Below, in pieces: positions 31,943-41,057 of a DNA stretch of 64,000 nt. The DNA is taken from contig NZ_CP009227.1 in assembly GCF_000775995.1 (NCBI RefSeq), positions 2,524,296 to 2,588,295 of the forward strand, given 5' to 3'. The notes under the pieces were generated by a model. That model was not told the origin of the DNA and ran no database searches. It saw only the letters and a list, made by a program, of their open reading frames with translations. The stretch comes from Treponema sp. OMZ 838 (GTDB taxonomy: Bacteria > Spirochaetota > Spirochaetia > Treponematales > Treponemataceae). Position 1 is the first letter of the stretch. Every line of letters starts with the position of its first letter. A program made the position numbers and the translations under genes.

Positions 31943-32854
31943 CTACATTCTAAATTCTTCGCCGAGATAGACCTTTCGTGCAATCTCGGATTCCAATATC
32001 TTCTGACGCGGCCCTTGTTCGACAATTTCGCCCTTATTGATAATATAGGCGCGGTCGGTAATTTCCAAGGTGTCGCGGACATTGTGATCGGTAATAAGCA
32101 CTCCGATATTTTGGTGGGCAAGCAATCGGATAATCAGCTTGATATCGTGTACGGCAATCGGATCAATACCGGCAAATGGTTCGTCGAGCAATAAAAACTT
32201 CGGTTCGATAGCAAGCGCCCGCGCAATTTCGGTACGCCGGCGCTCTCCTCCCGACAAGGTATATGCAGGTTGTTTCCGATTAGCGGTGATTCCGAATTCT
32301 TCCAAGAGCGAATCAAGTTTTTCCTTCCGTTCCGCACGGCTTAAATCTTTTCGTGTTTCCAAAATAGCATCGATATTTTGCTCGACGGAGAGTTTACGGA
32401 ATACGGAAGCCTCCTGCGGCAAATACGATATACCGATGCGGGCTCGCTTATACATCGGAAGATTGGTAATACAGCGGTCATCGAGGTATATCCCGCCGGA
32501 GTTCGGCGTATAAAAGCCGACAATCATATAAAAGCTCGTCGTTTTTCCTGCTCCGTTCGGGCCGAGCAGTCCGACAACTTCTCCCTGTGTCATAGAAAAA
32601 CTGACATCACGGACAGCTTGTTTTTTATGGAATGACTTATTCAACCCCTCCACACGTAATATGCTCTTAGACATATAAGCATCGGTAAAATACCGAGAGG
32701 CATACAAGAAATCGCTTCGTACCGGCTCATCATTACTCTCGACATCTTGAAACGGTTCGGTGTTCAGCAATGCTATTTCCGTATTTTGTTCGGAACGCTC
32801 AATATCGTGATGCATCGTATCCTCTTCGGATAAATAGTTAAGGCCGTCACTCAT
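31943..32854 (-). CDS. lptB: LptB-like ABC ATPase with N-terminal extension
   Basis: A 303-residue ATPase. From residue 61 it is a typical LptB: Walker [18 protein letters not shown] signature, Walker [14 protein letters not shown] and the H-loop T-D-H-N-V-R-D-T. LptB powers lipid transport to the outer membrane through LptFG. The first 60 residues are acidic and unlike LptB. The start is set by a 4-nt ATG overlap with the upstream lptA stop, and the canonical inner Met (32674) has no Shine-Dalgarno sequence, so the extension is probably real. T. pallidum also has Lpt-like genes although treponemes lack classical LPS. Confidence 0.9.
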   Translation of the reverse strand: MSDGLNYLSEEDTMHHDIERSEQNTEIALLNTEPFQDVESNDEPVRSDFLYASRYFTDAYMSKSILRVEGLNKSFHKKQAVRDVSFSMTQGEVVGLLGPNGAGKTTSFYMIVGFYTPNSGGIYLDDRCITNLPMYKRARIGISYLPQEASVFRKLSVEQNIDAILETRKDLSRAERKEKLDSLLEEFGITANRKQPAYTLSGGERRRTEIARALAIEPKFLLLDEPFAGIDPIAVHDIKLIIRLLAHQNIGVLITDHNVRDTLEITDRAYIINKGEIVEQGPRQKILESEIARKVYLGEEFRM

Positions 32855-33549
32855 GGCGTTTTTGTTTCTTCCTTTGGAGGAGTTTCCGTTTTATTTGTTT
32901 CTTCTTTTTTTTCTTCGGTAACCGAACCGCTCACCTTTCCTTCAAGTTTAATATCCTCGGTATCCAGATTGACTGAAATTCGAGCAGCCTTAAATTCATC
33001 TTTCCCTTTCTTAACCGTTGGCTTCCCCGTTAATTCAAGCATAGAAGTGTTCCGGTTATAAACGGCAAAAAGCGAGTCGCAAGCAATATCTTTACTCTTT
33101 AATTTTACCGCCATTTGTAAAAGGATAATTTCATTTTTTTGATTATATTCGATACGTTCGGCGGCTGTTTCTACCTTATTTTTGGTATCCTCAACCTTTG
33201 CTTGCCCCATAAACTCAGCTACTTCCGTTTCGCGGTCATAAGATAACGAAGCGGCGGAAAACGTAAAGCCTTTTTCCGCATCTTCTCCGGTTACACTCCC
33301 GCTTGCCTTAATATACCGGTAATCTTTACCGTATAGTTCGATACGCTCACCGTAAATAGTGAGAGAATCTACACTTACCTTTGCATTACCGGTCAGTGAG
33401 GTTGAGGTTTGTCCTTTTCCCCCCGATCCTTGGAGTTTATCGGCAGAAAAAGTAATTTTAACCGGAGCCGCCGACAGAAGTGAGGCAATCAGAAAAAAAG
33501 AAATAAAAACGCAGAGCGGCTGCCGTAATCGATACCTTAATCTATCCAT
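32851..33549 (-). CDS. lptA: LptA/OstA-like periplasmic lipid-transport protein
   Basis: A 232-residue exported protein. After the signal peptide (ending near L-L-S-A-A) the repeats [25 protein letters not shown] and A-E-R-I-E-Y show the beta-jellyroll ladder of the OstA/LptA family. It forms the bridge carrying lipids across the periplasm. The C-terminus is a Lys/Glu/Thr-rich tail. The stop overlaps the lptB start. ATG 33549 gives a well-formed signal peptide but has no Shine-Dalgarno sequence; GTG 33576, preceded by TTAGG, is an alternative. Confidence 0.85.
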   Translation of the reverse strand: MDRLRYRLRQPLCVFISFFLIASLLSAAPVKITFSADKLQGSGGKGQTSTSLTGNAKVSVDSLTIYGERIELYGKDYRYIKASGSVTGEDAEKGFTFSAASLSYDRETEVAEFMGQAKVEDTKNKVETAAERIEYNQKNEIILLQMAVKLKSKDIACDSLFAVYNRNTSMLELTGKPTVKKGKDEFKAARISVNLDTEDIKLEGKVSGSVTEEKKEETNKTETPPKEETKTP

Positions 33550-33597
33550 AGTGAAGAGATGAGAGATGATATACACCGTGCCTAACGTTTCGATTTT

Positions 33598-33807
33598 TTA
33601 GTGTGAGCCGGTTACTGAATAGCCTGCATCGGTTACGGCAGCTTTGAGCGCATCGATTGTTACGGAATCGGGATAGGTAACGGAGGCGGTTTTTGCACCC
33701 AAATCGACTTTTGCTGATACCCCTTCGATAGCGTTCAACGCTTTTTCAACCCGAGCGGAACAATGCCCGCAGGACATTCCTTCAACAGTCAACGTGATAT
33801 TTTTCAT
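33598..33807 (-). CDS. copZ: Possible nested CopZ chaperone, in frame inside copA
   Basis: Within copA, the codon for a Met opening M-K-N-I-T-L-T-V-E-G-M-S-C-G-H-C is preceded by AAGGAG (33817-33822 on the plus strand) with a 9-nt gap. This is one of the best ribosome binding sites in the window, in the middle of a gene. Starting here gives exactly 69 residues, the normal length of a free CopZ copper chaperone. Either free CopZ is made from the copA mRNA by internal initiation, or the site is left over from a copA-copZ gene fusion. Not proven. Confidence 0.5.
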   Translation of the reverse strand: MKNITLTVEGMSCGHCSARVEKALNAIEGVSAKVDLGAKTASVTYPDSVTIDALKAAVTDAGYSVTGSH

Positions 33808-36216
33808 ATCGATATTCTCCTTATGCGTTATATTTTCCGGTTTTGTATCATCATGCTTTTTATCGGTAGGAACAGCGGAACAGTATTGCATATTATGAAC
33901 ATCCTGTGCAATGCGTTTTGGGCGGAATCTGTTCAACCGTAATGCATTGGTAACAACCGTCACCGAACTGAAGCTCATTGCGGCGGCGGCAAACATAGGA
34001 CTAAGCCTAAGCCCGAATACGGTATAAAAGAGACCTGCCGCAAGCGGAATACACAGCGAATTGTAAAAAAGCGCCCAGAACAGGTTTTGTTTAATGGTAC
34101 GCATCACAGCCTTGCTAAGTTGAATTGCAGTAACCGCCGTTTCGAGGCTGTTGTTCATTAGTACGATATCGGCGCTTTCAATAGCGATATCCGTGCCGCC
34201 GCCGATCGCAATACCGACATCCGCAGCAGTCAGTGCAGGCGCATCATTAATACCGTCGCCGATAAAAGCCGGTGAAAACCCTTTCGAGCGATAGTATTCA
34301 ACTTTTGCTTTTTTATCCTGCGGCAATAGCTCTGCTGCGACATCCCCGATCCCGACAATTTTCCGGATAGCCTCCGCCGTCCGCTGATTGTCTCCTGTCA
34401 GCATAACCGTATGGATACTCATTTCGTGGAAATCATGAATAGCCCGGATACTGTCTTCTTTTACCGGATCGGAGACGGTGATAAGCCCGACACATTCATC
34501 CCCTATTGTAACCAGTAGCGGAGAAGCGCCTTGTTCGGCAGCTTCCGCAATCCGCATTTGAATCGCTTCCGATACGGGAATTCCCAATTCGTTGCAGAGT
34601 TTCGTATTTCCGGCGCCGATCCTTAAATTACTAATCGATGTAGTTCCGTTAAGCTCATCGATTGCAGCCGTTCCGTAAATTCCTTTCCCGTGTACTGCCG
34701 CAAAACCGCGCACCTTAAACGGCGACAGTTTTTTTTCTTCTGCCGCCTTGATAATTGCATGAGCAAGCGGATGTTCGGATAAATGCTCAAGACTATAGGC
34801 AATCCACAGAATATCATTATCCGTATACTGTTCCGAAAACACTTCAATGTGCTGCAATGTCGGCTTTCCTTCCGTGATCGTTCCCGTCTTATCGAGCAGA
34901 ACCGCATTCACGCGGTGAGCGAGTTCGAGTCCTTCCGCGGAACGGATGAGGATACCGAGCTGCGCCCCCTTGCCCGTACCGGCCATAATCGCAGTCGGCG
35001 TCGCAAGCCCGAGCGCACAGGGACAAGAAATAACCAACACGGAAATAGCGGTCGAAAGCGCGAACTCAAAAGAAGCGCCTACGATAAGCCAGCCGATAAA
35101 GGATGCAAGCGAAATCAACATGACAATCGGTACAAAATAACCGCTGATAACGTCAGCCAGCTTTGCAACCGGAGCCTTTGATGAGGACGCTTCTTCGACG
35201 AGCGCAATAATCCGCGCCAATGTCGTATCATTACCTACTTTATCAGCACGGAAGATAAAGCTGCCCGATATATTATGCGAGGCACTAATCACCGAATCTC
35301 CGACCGTTTTTTCGACCGGGAGGCTTTCACCCGTAACGGCAGATTCGTCAAGCGATGTGCTTCCTTCTATGATAGTTCCGTCAACGGGCAATGTTTGTCC
35401 CGGCCTGATAATGATTGCATCACCGATCACAATATTTTCTACCGGAATTTCAATCTCAATTCCATTCCGCACTATTTGAGCTGTTCGGGGGCGAAGCTGA
35501 ATCAATTTTTCCAATGCTTCGGAGGTTTTCTTTTTTGCCCGTGCCTCCAAAAATTTTCCCAAAGAAATCAGCGTTAAAATCATCGCCGAAGATTCAAAAT
35601 AGAGATCCTTTATATAGAGCTGCACGACATCTAATTGACCGTGCCCTAAGCCGTATCCGATCCGGTACAGCGCAAAAATCCCGTAAATAACCGCAGCGCC
35701 GGAACCGATGGCGATGAGGCTATTCATATTCGGCGCACGGTGGAATAAGCTCGTAAGTCCGTTAGTGAAAAAACGGCGGTTCAGTATAAGAACCGGCAAC
35801 GTGAGCAGAAATTGCGTAAAGACAAAGATGAGGGCATTCTCGGTTCCTGCAAAAAAAGACGGAAGCGGCAGCTTGAGCATCCGCCCCATCGACACATACA
35901 TCAATGGAATAAGAAAGAAAAGGGAGAAGATAAATTGTTTTTTTTCGGCATCGGCGATTTCAGAATCAGTCTGTTGAACAGACGGGCTCGCTGCATTTTC
36001 CTCAGACAGCGGAAATGCTCCGTAGCCGATTTTTTCTATCGTTTGTATGATGGTATCGGTATTAAGGGTATCGGGATTATAGGTTACAGTCATCCGCTTT
36101 GTTAAAAGATTGACCTGCACCGTCTCTACGCCGGCAAGACGACTTACCGCCTTTTCTACATTTGCGGAGCAGGCGGCACAGCTCATACCGGTAACGGTAA
36201 AATAACGTGTTTGCAT
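33598..36216 (-). CDS. copA: Copper-exporting P-type ATPase with N- and C-terminal HMA domains
   Basis: An 872-residue P1B-type ATPase. Order: N-terminal HMA domain with G-M-S-C-A-A-C (about 9-15), helices, an A-domain with T-G-E-S-L-P, the ion-binding S-C-P-C-A-L-G-L-A-T-P, the phosphorylated Asp in D-K-T-G-T, G-D-G-I-N-D-A-P-A-L, then the last helices. Unusually, after a linker of about 45 residues there is a second complete HMA domain (G-M-S-C-G-H-C, ending G-S-H), equivalent to the separate chaperone CopZ. An internal start for that domain is listed separately. The ATG at 36216 follows a leaderless-type promoter; a reading from 36297 is rejected. Confidence 0.95.
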   Translation of the reverse strand: MQTRYFTVTGMSCAACSANVEKAVSRLAGVETVQVNLLTKRMTVTYNPDTLNTDTIIQTIEKIGYGAFPLSEENAASPSVQQTDSEIADAEKKQFIFSLFFLIPLMYVSMGRMLKLPLPSFFAGTENALIFVFTQFLLTLPVLILNRRFFTNGLTSLFHRAPNMNSLIAIGSGAAVIYGIFALYRIGYGLGHGQLDVVQLYIKDLYFESSAMILTLISLGKFLEARAKKKTSEALEKLIQLRPRTAQIVRNGIEIEIPVENIVIGDAIIIRPGQTLPVDGTIIEGSTSLDESAVTGESLPVEKTVGDSVISASHNISGSFIFRADKVGNDTTLARIIALVEEASSSKAPVAKLADVISGYFVPIVMLISLASFIGWLIVGASFEFALSTAISVLVISCPCALGLATPTAIMAGTGKGAQLGILIRSAEGLELAHRVNAVLLDKTGTITEGKPTLQHIEVFSEQYTDNDILWIAYSLEHLSEHPLAHAIIKAAEEKKLSPFKVRGFAAVHGKGIYGTAAIDELNGTTSISNLRIGAGNTKLCNELGIPVSEAIQMRIAEAAEQGASPLLVTIGDECVGLITVSDPVKEDSIRAIHDFHEMSIHTVMLTGDNQRTAEAIRKIVGIGDVAAELLPQDKKAKVEYYRSKGFSPAFIGDGINDAPALTAADVGIAIGGGTDIAIESADIVLMNNSLETAVTAIQLSKAVMRTIKQNLFWALFYNSLCIPLAAGLFYTVFGLRLSPMFAAAAMSFSSVTVVTNALRLNRFRPKRIAQDVHNMQYCSAVPTDKKHDDTKPENITHKENIDMKNITLTVEGMSCGHCSARVEKALNAIEGVSAKVDLGAKTASVTYPDSVTIDALKAAVTDAGYSVTGSH

Positions 36217-36222
36217 ATCGTT

Positions 36223-36251
36223 AGTATAATAGAATACGGAGCTAAAGGCAA
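36223..36251 (-). promoter_or_regulatory. Leaderless-type promoter for copA
   Basis: On the minus strand: TTGCCT (36251-36246), a 17-bp spacer and TATACT (36228-36223), then 6 nt and the ATG at 36216. No Shine-Dalgarno sequence is present. No clear CueR or CopY operator was recognised by eye around it. Confidence 0.6.
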
Positions 36252-36326
36252 TGCGTATTCTTGACCTTTCTCTCACCACCGTGTTACACTTTTTCAATCA
36301 GGAAACAACTGAAAGGAGACTTATGC

Positions 36327-36929
36327 ATGAAAAAGCTTAATTTAAAGGGTTTATTACTCTTCCGTTGTGCAGCGCCGACCGTGCTGACTCTTGCCGTAGC
36401 GCTTATGCTGCACGGCTGTTTTTTGTTTGACGAAGCTATTGTACCAAGATCATTCGCCGTAGGTGATAGAGTGGGCAACAAGACCATTGTATGGGAAAAC
36501 ACAGGTGCAGGTTCGTGGCGGTTTCTTGCAATGGGCACTCCCTCCGAGCCGATGCCGTGGGATTTGGACAGCTCACGTCATATAAGCACAAAGAATATAG
36601 GCTCAAATATCGGGGACGGAAAAGAAAACAGTATTTTCTTAAAGCGCGAATTTGAATCGAACGGTTCTAAATTGCATACTGCGAAGAATTCTGCAGTTAT
36701 GTACTGCATTGAGCAGGGCGGCTGGCTCCCCTCACGGGATGAAGCCGAAAAAATAGCTCAATTTACGGGCAAAGATTTTTGGACATCTCACTATGAGGCA
36801 AGCAGCAAGGCCTTTTATTACAGCCCCCTTCAGAAAGGACTGCAATCAAAATGGCGAAGCGATCGCGACCCGGTTGTTACGATTCCCGTATACTACCTTG
36901 ATGCACAGGGAAATATAACGGAACCGTAA
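36327..36929 (+). CDS. Predicted lipoprotein, DUF1566-like
   Basis: A 200-residue lipoprotein. The signal peptide ends L-M-L-H-G-C, with the lipidated Cys at about residue 29. The mature region contains V-G-D-R-V-G-N-K-T-I-V-W-E-N and C-I-E-Q-G-G-W-L-P-S-R-D-E-A-E-K, followed by D-F-W-T-S-H-Y; this pattern recalls DUF1566/FGE-like C-type-lectin folds found in many treponemal surface lipoproteins. AAAGGAG lies 8 nt before the ATG. A start at 36261 is rejected. Function unknown. Confidence 0.75.
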   Translation: MKKLNLKGLLLFRCAAPTVLTLAVALMLHGCFLFDEAIVPRSFAVGDRVGNKTIVWENTGAGSWRFLAMGTPSEPMPWDLDSSRHISTKNIGSNIGDGKENSIFLKREFESNGSKLHTAKNSAVMYCIEQGGWLPSRDEAEKIAQFTGKDFWTSHYEASSKAFYYSPLQKGLQSKWRSDRDPVVTIPVYYLDAQGNITEP

Positions 36930-37008
36930 TCCCCTCACCCATGCACAGCGTTGCCGAGAAACGGCAGACATTACGGCCTCTGCACGAATAACTGAGGCCG
37001 TCAAGCAG

Positions 37009-37040
37009 GGCAACCGCATCTTCCGATACGGTTGCCTTTT
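37009..37040 (+). terminator. Rho-independent terminator after the lipoprotein gene
   Basis: GGCAACCG (37009-37016), a 12-nt loop, CGGTTGCC (37029-37036), TTTT. A second hairpin just upstream pairs ACGGCCTC with GAGGCCGT. Since ygfK ends nearby from the other side, the region may stop transcription in both directions. Confidence 0.75.
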
Positions 37041-37063
37041 AATTTCTAAACGCTCAGCTGAAC

Positions 37064-40000
37064 CTACAGTAAATACGCGTACTGCGTCTTTACCGCATTG
37101 ATAATCTGCAAGAGTTCTTTGGGAAGAGCGGTTTCCGTTGCAAGCGTGATATCGCGGACTTCTCCGGCAAGCCGTACTCTGCATCGGCTGCGTGCATCAT
37201 CAAGATAGAGGAAGCCTTCATTTGTGCTGTCGAGGAAATCTTTTTCCGAGTGGAACAGCGTGAATTTATCCTTGTACGGGGCGCTCTCGTAGGGGCAGAA
37301 TGTTGCGCAGTTGCCGCACTCGTTACACATACCGTCCACGTGAACAATCTGCTTCATACGCATACCGGGTACGGTGAGCGCAAGGTTCGCGCGGTTCGGG
37401 CACACATCGACGCAGGATTCGCAAACAGTCGAGCATTCCAAACAGCGGACGCTTTCTTTTGCAACGCCGTCGGAGGCGGCAAGGTTCATCGGCATTAAAA
37501 TTGCCCGCTTTGAGTACGCCGATACGGTAACAGGGTTGTAGTTCAGTGTTGTAAACTGAGCCGTCCATGCCTGCGCCTTTACCGACTCGATAATCGCCTT
37601 CGCTGCTTTGGCTGCATTGGCAATAGCTTGTACAACCGTGGCAGGCCCCGCGGCGCAATCCCCGATGACATACACGTTCTTCACATTCGTTTCAAACGTA
37701 GCGGGATTGTATTGCGCTCTTCCTTTTCCGTCCAGCGCAATGCCGGATTCCGCAAAGAGATCGGTGTCGATTTTTTTCACCGATAGATGCAATTACGGTG
37801 TCGGCGGGGATGTCTACAAACTCACCCGACGGTACCGGTTTTTGTCGGCCGTCTGCGCCCCGTTCACCGAGCTTCATCTTTTCGCAGCGCAAAATTCCGT
37901 TTTCATACGAAACAGGCGCAAGCAGTTCTTTAAATTCAACCCCGTCTTCCAAAGCGAGTTCCAGTTCTTCCGCATCGGCAGGCATAAACTGCTTGGTTCT
38001 GCGGTATACGATAAAGGAATGTTCAACCCCCTTCGTACGCTTCGCAACGCGGGCGGCATCCATCGCGGTGTTTCCCGCACCGAGGATCACGACGTTTTTC
38101 CCCAGCTTGAGCGTTTCGGGCGCTTGCTTCGCCTGTTCAAGGAATTCGATAACGTTTGCCGCCGCACCTTTTTCCAAAGTCAGCGCACTCTGCTTCCACG
38201 CGCCGATAGCAAACACAACATGGGTAAAGCCCTGTTTTTTCAGCACTTCAACGGAACGCTGTTCGCTGTTATACACGAAGGAGGCGCCGAAGGAAGATGC
38301 AAGCTCAACGTCCTGCCCGATCGACGCGGCAGGGATTCTGAACTCAGGAATGACGTACTGCACGATACCGCCAGCGCGCGCTTTCTTTTCAAATACGGTA
38401 ACGTCCGCTCCGTCGCGGGTTAAGAAATAAGCGGCTGCAAGACCGGCAGGACCGGCTCCGATAACGGCAACCTTTGCTCCGTTTTTCTGCGCCGGTTTTT
38501 GTGTCTTTAGGTTTTGCTTCAAAGTTTCGATCGCATGGCGCGCCGCTTCGAGTTTAACGGCACGGATATGCACATGATCTTCATAGAAATTGCGGGTACA
38601 GCCGGTCATACAGCGGTGGTTACAAATCGTACCGGTGATGAACGGCAGCGGGTTTTTATCGGTGATAACACGGAGCGCTTCTTCGTATTTTTCCTCGCCG
38701 GTCAGCCTGATATAGGCGGGGATGTCCTGATTGATGGGACAGCCGGAAATACAGGGAGCTGCAAAGCAGTCGGCAAGCGGCACCTTTGCAGGAATCTTGA
38801 GGAACGCTTCGGGTTTGACCGATTTGCGATGGCGCGGGTTTTCAACAACGGCATTTGAAAGGCGGCGCAGTTTTTCCACATTGATGGAAAAATCCTTGTT
38901 AAACGGCTTGGCTGTCAACTCGCCGACGAGCTGCTGACAACGTGCATATCCGCCCGGCTTCAAAATCGTTGTTGCAATCGTAATGGGGCAAATTCCCGTT
39001 TCGTAAATATCGGCAATGTTAAAGTAGTCCGCACCGCCCGAATAGGAAATACGGAGCTTTCCGTTAAAGACTTCCGAGAGCTTCAGCGCAACGGCGATAG
39101 ATAACGGGAACAGCGACCGCCCCGACATATACATTTCCTGTCCGGGCAGCTCCCCGCGGGCAATGTCTACGGGGAAGGTGTTGGTAATCTTAACCCCGAA
39201 CATCAGTCCGCGCTTATCAGACTCCTGCAGCAAACGCTCAAGCATGGGTACCGCATCGCTGAACTGCAAATCATCTTTAAAATGATGATCGTCAAACTGA
39301 ATATACTCATAGCCCATCTTGTTCATACGGTCGCGGGCAAACTCATAGCCGAGCAGTGTGGGGTTACACTTGATATAGGTATGGAGATGTTTTTCCGTGA
39401 TGAGGTACATCGCGATGCGTTCGATTTCGGCAGGAGGACAGCCGTGCAAAGTGGAAAGCGTAATAGAGGTACACACCTGCGTCGGCAATCCGCTGAGGAA
39501 GGCTTCCGACACGGACGGGAACAAATCGGTATGGCTTAAAAGGTAGTCGGTACATTCCTTCCACACCGGCGTATTCGATGCGTTCCGCATCCCTTCGATA
39601 AAAGCGTCAACTTTCGGGGTCTTAATCCCTTCAAGATCGTAGCCGACGCTCATGTTAAAGATAAAACCGTCGGGGCTGCCGAGACCGTATTCCTGCGAAA
39701 TCACTTTAAGCGCAAACCACGCCTTTACGTATTCGTCAAAAGCCTGCGGTACGCGCAGCTCGGTTGACCATTCGACATTGTAACATTCGTCCGCCGCATT
39801 GATACACGGCTTTGCAACCGGCAGGTCTTCTCCGTCTAACTTTTGCACAGTCTTTAGCTCGAAGAATCGGCAGCCCGCAGCATACGCAGCCACGATATTT
39901 TGCGCCAACTGTGTGTGCGGCCCCGCAGCCGGCCCGAGCGGGTTTTCAAACCGCTGCCCGAACAGCTCCAAATAGCGTTTGGAATCGGCGCGGTACAGTT

Positions 40001-40094
40001 TTTTAACGCCGAAAATCGTTCCTTCGGTTTGATACTCCGTTTTAATCCATTCCATCAAATTCTTGAATGGTATCGGGTTCATTCTATCACTCAT
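37064..40094 (-). pseudogene. ygfK: YgfK-type (selenate reductase-like) flavo-iron-sulfur subunit, split by a frameshift
   Basis: The intact protein would be about 1000 residues. The first frame (40094 to 37692, 800 residues) has a dihydroorotate-dehydrogenase-like barrel (1-420), a cysteine-rich Fe-S segment (A-A-P-C-I-S-G-C-P-I, C-N-H-R-C-M-T-G-C) and the FAD site G-A-G-P-A-G-L-A-A. After T-V-I-A-S-I-G-E-K the frame breaks at seven A residues (T7 at 37771-37777 on the plus strand). The second frame carries on with V-Y-V-I-G-D-C-A-A-G and two ferredoxin-like clusters (C-V-D-V-C-P, C-N-E-C-G-N-C) down to 37064. Restoring the frame needs one A removed. YgfK acts with SsnA, XdhD and others in anaerobic urate/purine breakdown. 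It may be inactive, rescued by slippage, or a sequencing error. Confidence 0.88.
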
Positions 40095-40200
40095 ACTCTA
40101 TTTTCTCCCTTGTATCATCGTAAATTCGATACAAATGCAGTCCGAATAACTGCTCCGTTTGTATAAACAATCCCGGTATCCGGCAGATGCATACTCTTGT

Positions 40201-40236
40201 GAATACCGGTATTCTTAATTATGAATTCATAATTAA
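40201..40236. repeat. Two abutting perfect palindromes
   Basis: GAATACC/GGTATTC (40201-40214, 14 bp) touches a 22-bp loop-free palindrome (40215-40236) whose arms are TTAATTATGAA and TTCATAATTAA. The second overlaps the 3' end of the Rpn-type gene. They lie 107 bp upstream of the ygfK start. They could be operators for ygfK or a trace of the insertion of the nuclease gene. Confidence 0.6.
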
Positions 40237-41003
40237 AGATGAATTTTTTCTACCTCTTCCTCAGTGAGACCGGTAACTTGCACTATCTTTTGAATAGGAT
40301 CACCAAGCCGCTTTAAGATTTCGGCTGTTTCAAGTTTTGCTTGATGAGAACCTTTTTCTCGTTCATCCATCATGGCGGCAGACATAATTCGATATTCTTG
40401 CCGAGCTTGTTCACTGTTTTTTACTGCTTGGATCATATTTTCTATCCTCCCTGTAAAATCCGTTGTTACGATACCTGTCTTTACATATTTTAAGAAACCG
40501 CTTAAATCCTTATCATCAGTTTCATTAAAAGCATTTGCATTCAATATAATCTTTTTAGTACCATCTTGTAAGCAGATACTTTTATCTTCAATGCAGATAT
40601 TTTCAAACGTATAAACAGGTTTGTTTTTTCCTATCATATCGAAAAGACAAATAAAAATAATGAAGCTATCACTCATCTTTTTGTATGAATAGCCTTTATC
40701 CAAAAAAGAAATATCAATTGCCGCCTGATAAAAGCGCATACGTTTCGCAAGATTATGCGTGTCTGCAACTTGCATTTCGATGTCGTAGAAAGTTCCCTTT
40801 TCATTTTGTACCGCTATGTCAAAACGTACCGATTTTGCTTGCTCATAAGTTGCAATACTGTATTGTGCCGCAAGAGCAGTAATCTTGCCGATTTTATCGG
40901 TTAAAATCATTTCAAGCAACTCTTTGCACAATCCTTCATTTTGCATAACTTTACAAAACATGAAATCGTCGGTTATGGTCAATCTATCAAAATCTTTAAC
41001 CAT
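40233..41003 (-). CDS. Rpn-type PD-(D/E)XK nuclease / transposase-like protein
   Basis: A 256-residue protein of the Rpn/PDDEXK-transposase family. The start T-I-T-D-D-F-M-F-C-K-V-M-Q is typical, and the nuclease core is V-R-F-D-I-A-V-Q-N followed by Y-D-I-E-M-Q. Members promote recombination and occur in many copies in host-associated bacteria. AAAGGAT precedes the ATG at 41003; a start at 41045 is rejected. It lies between ssnA and ygfK, genes that normally sit close together, so it probably arrived by insertion. It reads in the same direction and may be cotranscribed. Confidence 0.88.
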   Translation of the reverse strand: MVKDFDRLTITDDFMFCKVMQNEGLCKELLEMILTDKIGKITALAAQYSIATYEQAKSVRFDIAVQNEKGTFYDIEMQVADTHNLAKRMRFYQAAIDISFLDKGYSYKKMSDSFIIFICLFDMIGKNKPVYTFENICIEDKSICLQDGTKKIILNANAFNETDDKDLSGFLKYVKTGIVTTDFTGRIENMIQAVKNSEQARQEYRIMSAAMMDEREKGSHQAKLETAEILKRLGDPIQKIVQVTGLTEEEVEKIHL

Positions 41004-41057
41004 AAGATCATCCTTTCTACATCTTCTATTCATAGCGGTGTGCACTGAGGAACTTAC

